A DNA stretch of 41,216 nucleotides from an uncultured Clostridia bacterium. Lineage in GTDB: Bacteria > Bacillota > Clostridia > TANB77 > CAG-508. Location: contig CANRAY010000013.1 in the NCBI GenBank assembly GCA_947628735.1, forward strand, positions 1 to 41,216. Direction: 5' to 3'. Positions 39,703-41,216 of this stretch are shown here, one piece after another. Positions within the stretch are counted from its first letter, which is position 1; each line of letters begins with the position of its first letter. Under the pieces are notes generated by a model, which saw only the letters and a program-made list of their open reading frames with translations, searched no databases and was not told the origin of the DNA. The translations under genes and the position numbers were made by a program.

Positions 39703-41047
39703 TTAAGTTTTATCTGGAGTGTCTGGTGGTGGCGTTTCCTCTGGTGGTGTTTCTGGTGGTCCTGGTGGTGGTGGCGTGTATGATTCAAAATATGTATTTG
39801 TTATTGTATACCCATTTTCACTACTAGTTACTGTTGCAGTATAACCATTTGGAGTAACTTCATCAACTGTATATTCACAATCCTTAACTAAATAATTCCA
39901 TGTATAACTCCAACCGTTACTTTCAGATAAAACTACTGGTGAATTATATTCACTTCCATTACAAAATAACTGTACTTGTACACTTTCAGGCCTTTTATCT
40001 TCATTTCCAACATCATTCCAAACTTTTGTTACACTCAAACTTGTATACTCTGTTTGAGGTCCTGGTGGTGGAGGTGTTGGTTGTGGCTCTACTGGTATTT
40101 CTACGGGTGGCACTTTATGTCCTTTTGGTACTGTTGGTTGTGGTACACCTGTTAAATCTGTTATTACATTTACTATTATCTTTCCCTCTTCTATATCTCC
40201 TTGTTGTACCTCATATGTATAAGTTATTGTCTCACTTTCTCCTGCCTCTAATGAATCAATTATCCAATATTCCTCTCCTGCTTTTACTTTTCCGCTATTT
40301 TCTTCGGATAATACCAAATGTTCATCTCCCGGTTTATATGTTCCACTTCCTGCTGTTAATTCATCTACTATATGTATGTCCTTTATTGGAACATTTCCCT
40401 TATTCTTTGCCATAATTACATATTTTATTTGCTCTCCTACTGTATAATACTTTTCATTTTTTGGAGTTGATACTGCTTTCTTTGTTATTTCAAAGTTTGG
40501 ATTATCATCTTCTATTAAACTACTTATATTATCTCCTAATATTCCTAATACTCTATCTCCACTTGGGCCATAATATTTTACTTGATATTCACTTTCACTT
40601 CTTGTACTGCCTTCAGCTAATTTTACATTTTCTTCTGTTGAAGCTACCTTAGCAATATTTGCTTCTTCTGTTTGCAATGGTTCTAACTTATATACATCAT
40701 TTGTTCCATCTGTTCCATTTCCTAATGACATTCTATTTCCTAATAGTTTTTCTACATTTATTACATATCCTGCTCCTTGTAATTCTTTTCCTATTATTCC
40801 TTTATCTTCTCCTTGCAAATATGTAATTAAGTCTCCACCTAGCATTACTTTATCTATCCAGTAATTTGAATACTCCATTTCTATGGCTTCCCACACCATT
40901 GCATGAGTATGCTCTATGCCTCCTCTTTCTGCACTTGCTATTAAACCATCTTCTCCAAATACTGAATTAATACTTATTACTGCTAAGATTATTAATATCA
41001 CTATAGTTACTACTAAAGCAATTAAGGTTATTCCGTTTTTTATTCAT
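39703..41047 (-). CDS. Prepilin-like N-terminus + DUF11-like + Cna_B-like + Pro-rich protein; requires +1 frame change at CGG 41035-41033
   Basis: RBS GAGGAGG and ATG at 41047 give MNKK-(CGG)-NNLNCFSSNYSDINNLSSNKY*. Skipping the C gives MNKK-GITLIALVVTIVILIILAVISINSVFGEDGLI, then the 432-aa ORF. Confidence 0.72.
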
Positions 41048-41148
41048 ATTTCCTCCTCTTTTGTTTAAATATAATCATTTTCACTATATATTATATTTTA
41101 TCTTTTTATATATTTCAACAACAATTATATTACATTTTCATAATAAAA

Positions 41149-41216
41149 ATCCCCCGGCTTAGCCGGGGGTATTTTACTTATAACGCCTAAAAGGCTATGT
41201 TATAAGCAGAGCCTCA
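41149..41216. mobile_element. Probable end of an IS200/IS605-like element (cut by window edge)
   Basis: CCCCCGGCTTAGCCGGGGG hairpin followed by imperfect palindrome CTTATAACGCCTAAAAGGCTATGTTATAAG; GC-rich relative to flanks; no transposase visible. Confidence 0.35.

Overview
This is a low-GC, spore-forming Clostridia-like chromosomal window, largely housekeeping. It includes an alpha/beta-type SASP, trmL, hpf, rpsT, gatCAB, a T-box-controlled asnS followed by aspS, adhE, leuS, a type-4 UDG, pgeF, addB, an OGG-like glycosylase, and plsX-acpP-rnc. Accessory content includes two class B sortases beside a beta-helix protein, two Cna_B/DUF11-type proteins with prepilin-like N-termini, a DUF3800 protein and two orphan Spo0A-C-like proteins. 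It also holds two intergenic structured-RNA loci with consensus promoters and a probable mobile-element end at the right edge. The main discovery is that three accessory genes (DUF3800 at 6172..5314, Cna_B protein 1 at 25004..23480, Cna_B protein 2 at 41047..39703) can only be read as complete proteins with a +1 frame change near the N-terminus. In each, the original frame has a CGG codon at the junction. Skipping the single C (AAG-C-GGC, AAA-C-GGA, GGT-C-GGT) restores the family-typical sequence (KGITLIALVVT, KGITLIALVVT, FYGGALIN). By eye, CGG is otherwise absent in frame from every gene here except the two foreign-looking Spo0A-like genes. This suggests +1 frameshifting at a hungry or unassigned CGG codon. 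Sequencing error, slippage variants or gene decay remain alternatives. All calls come from reading the sequence; no searches were run.
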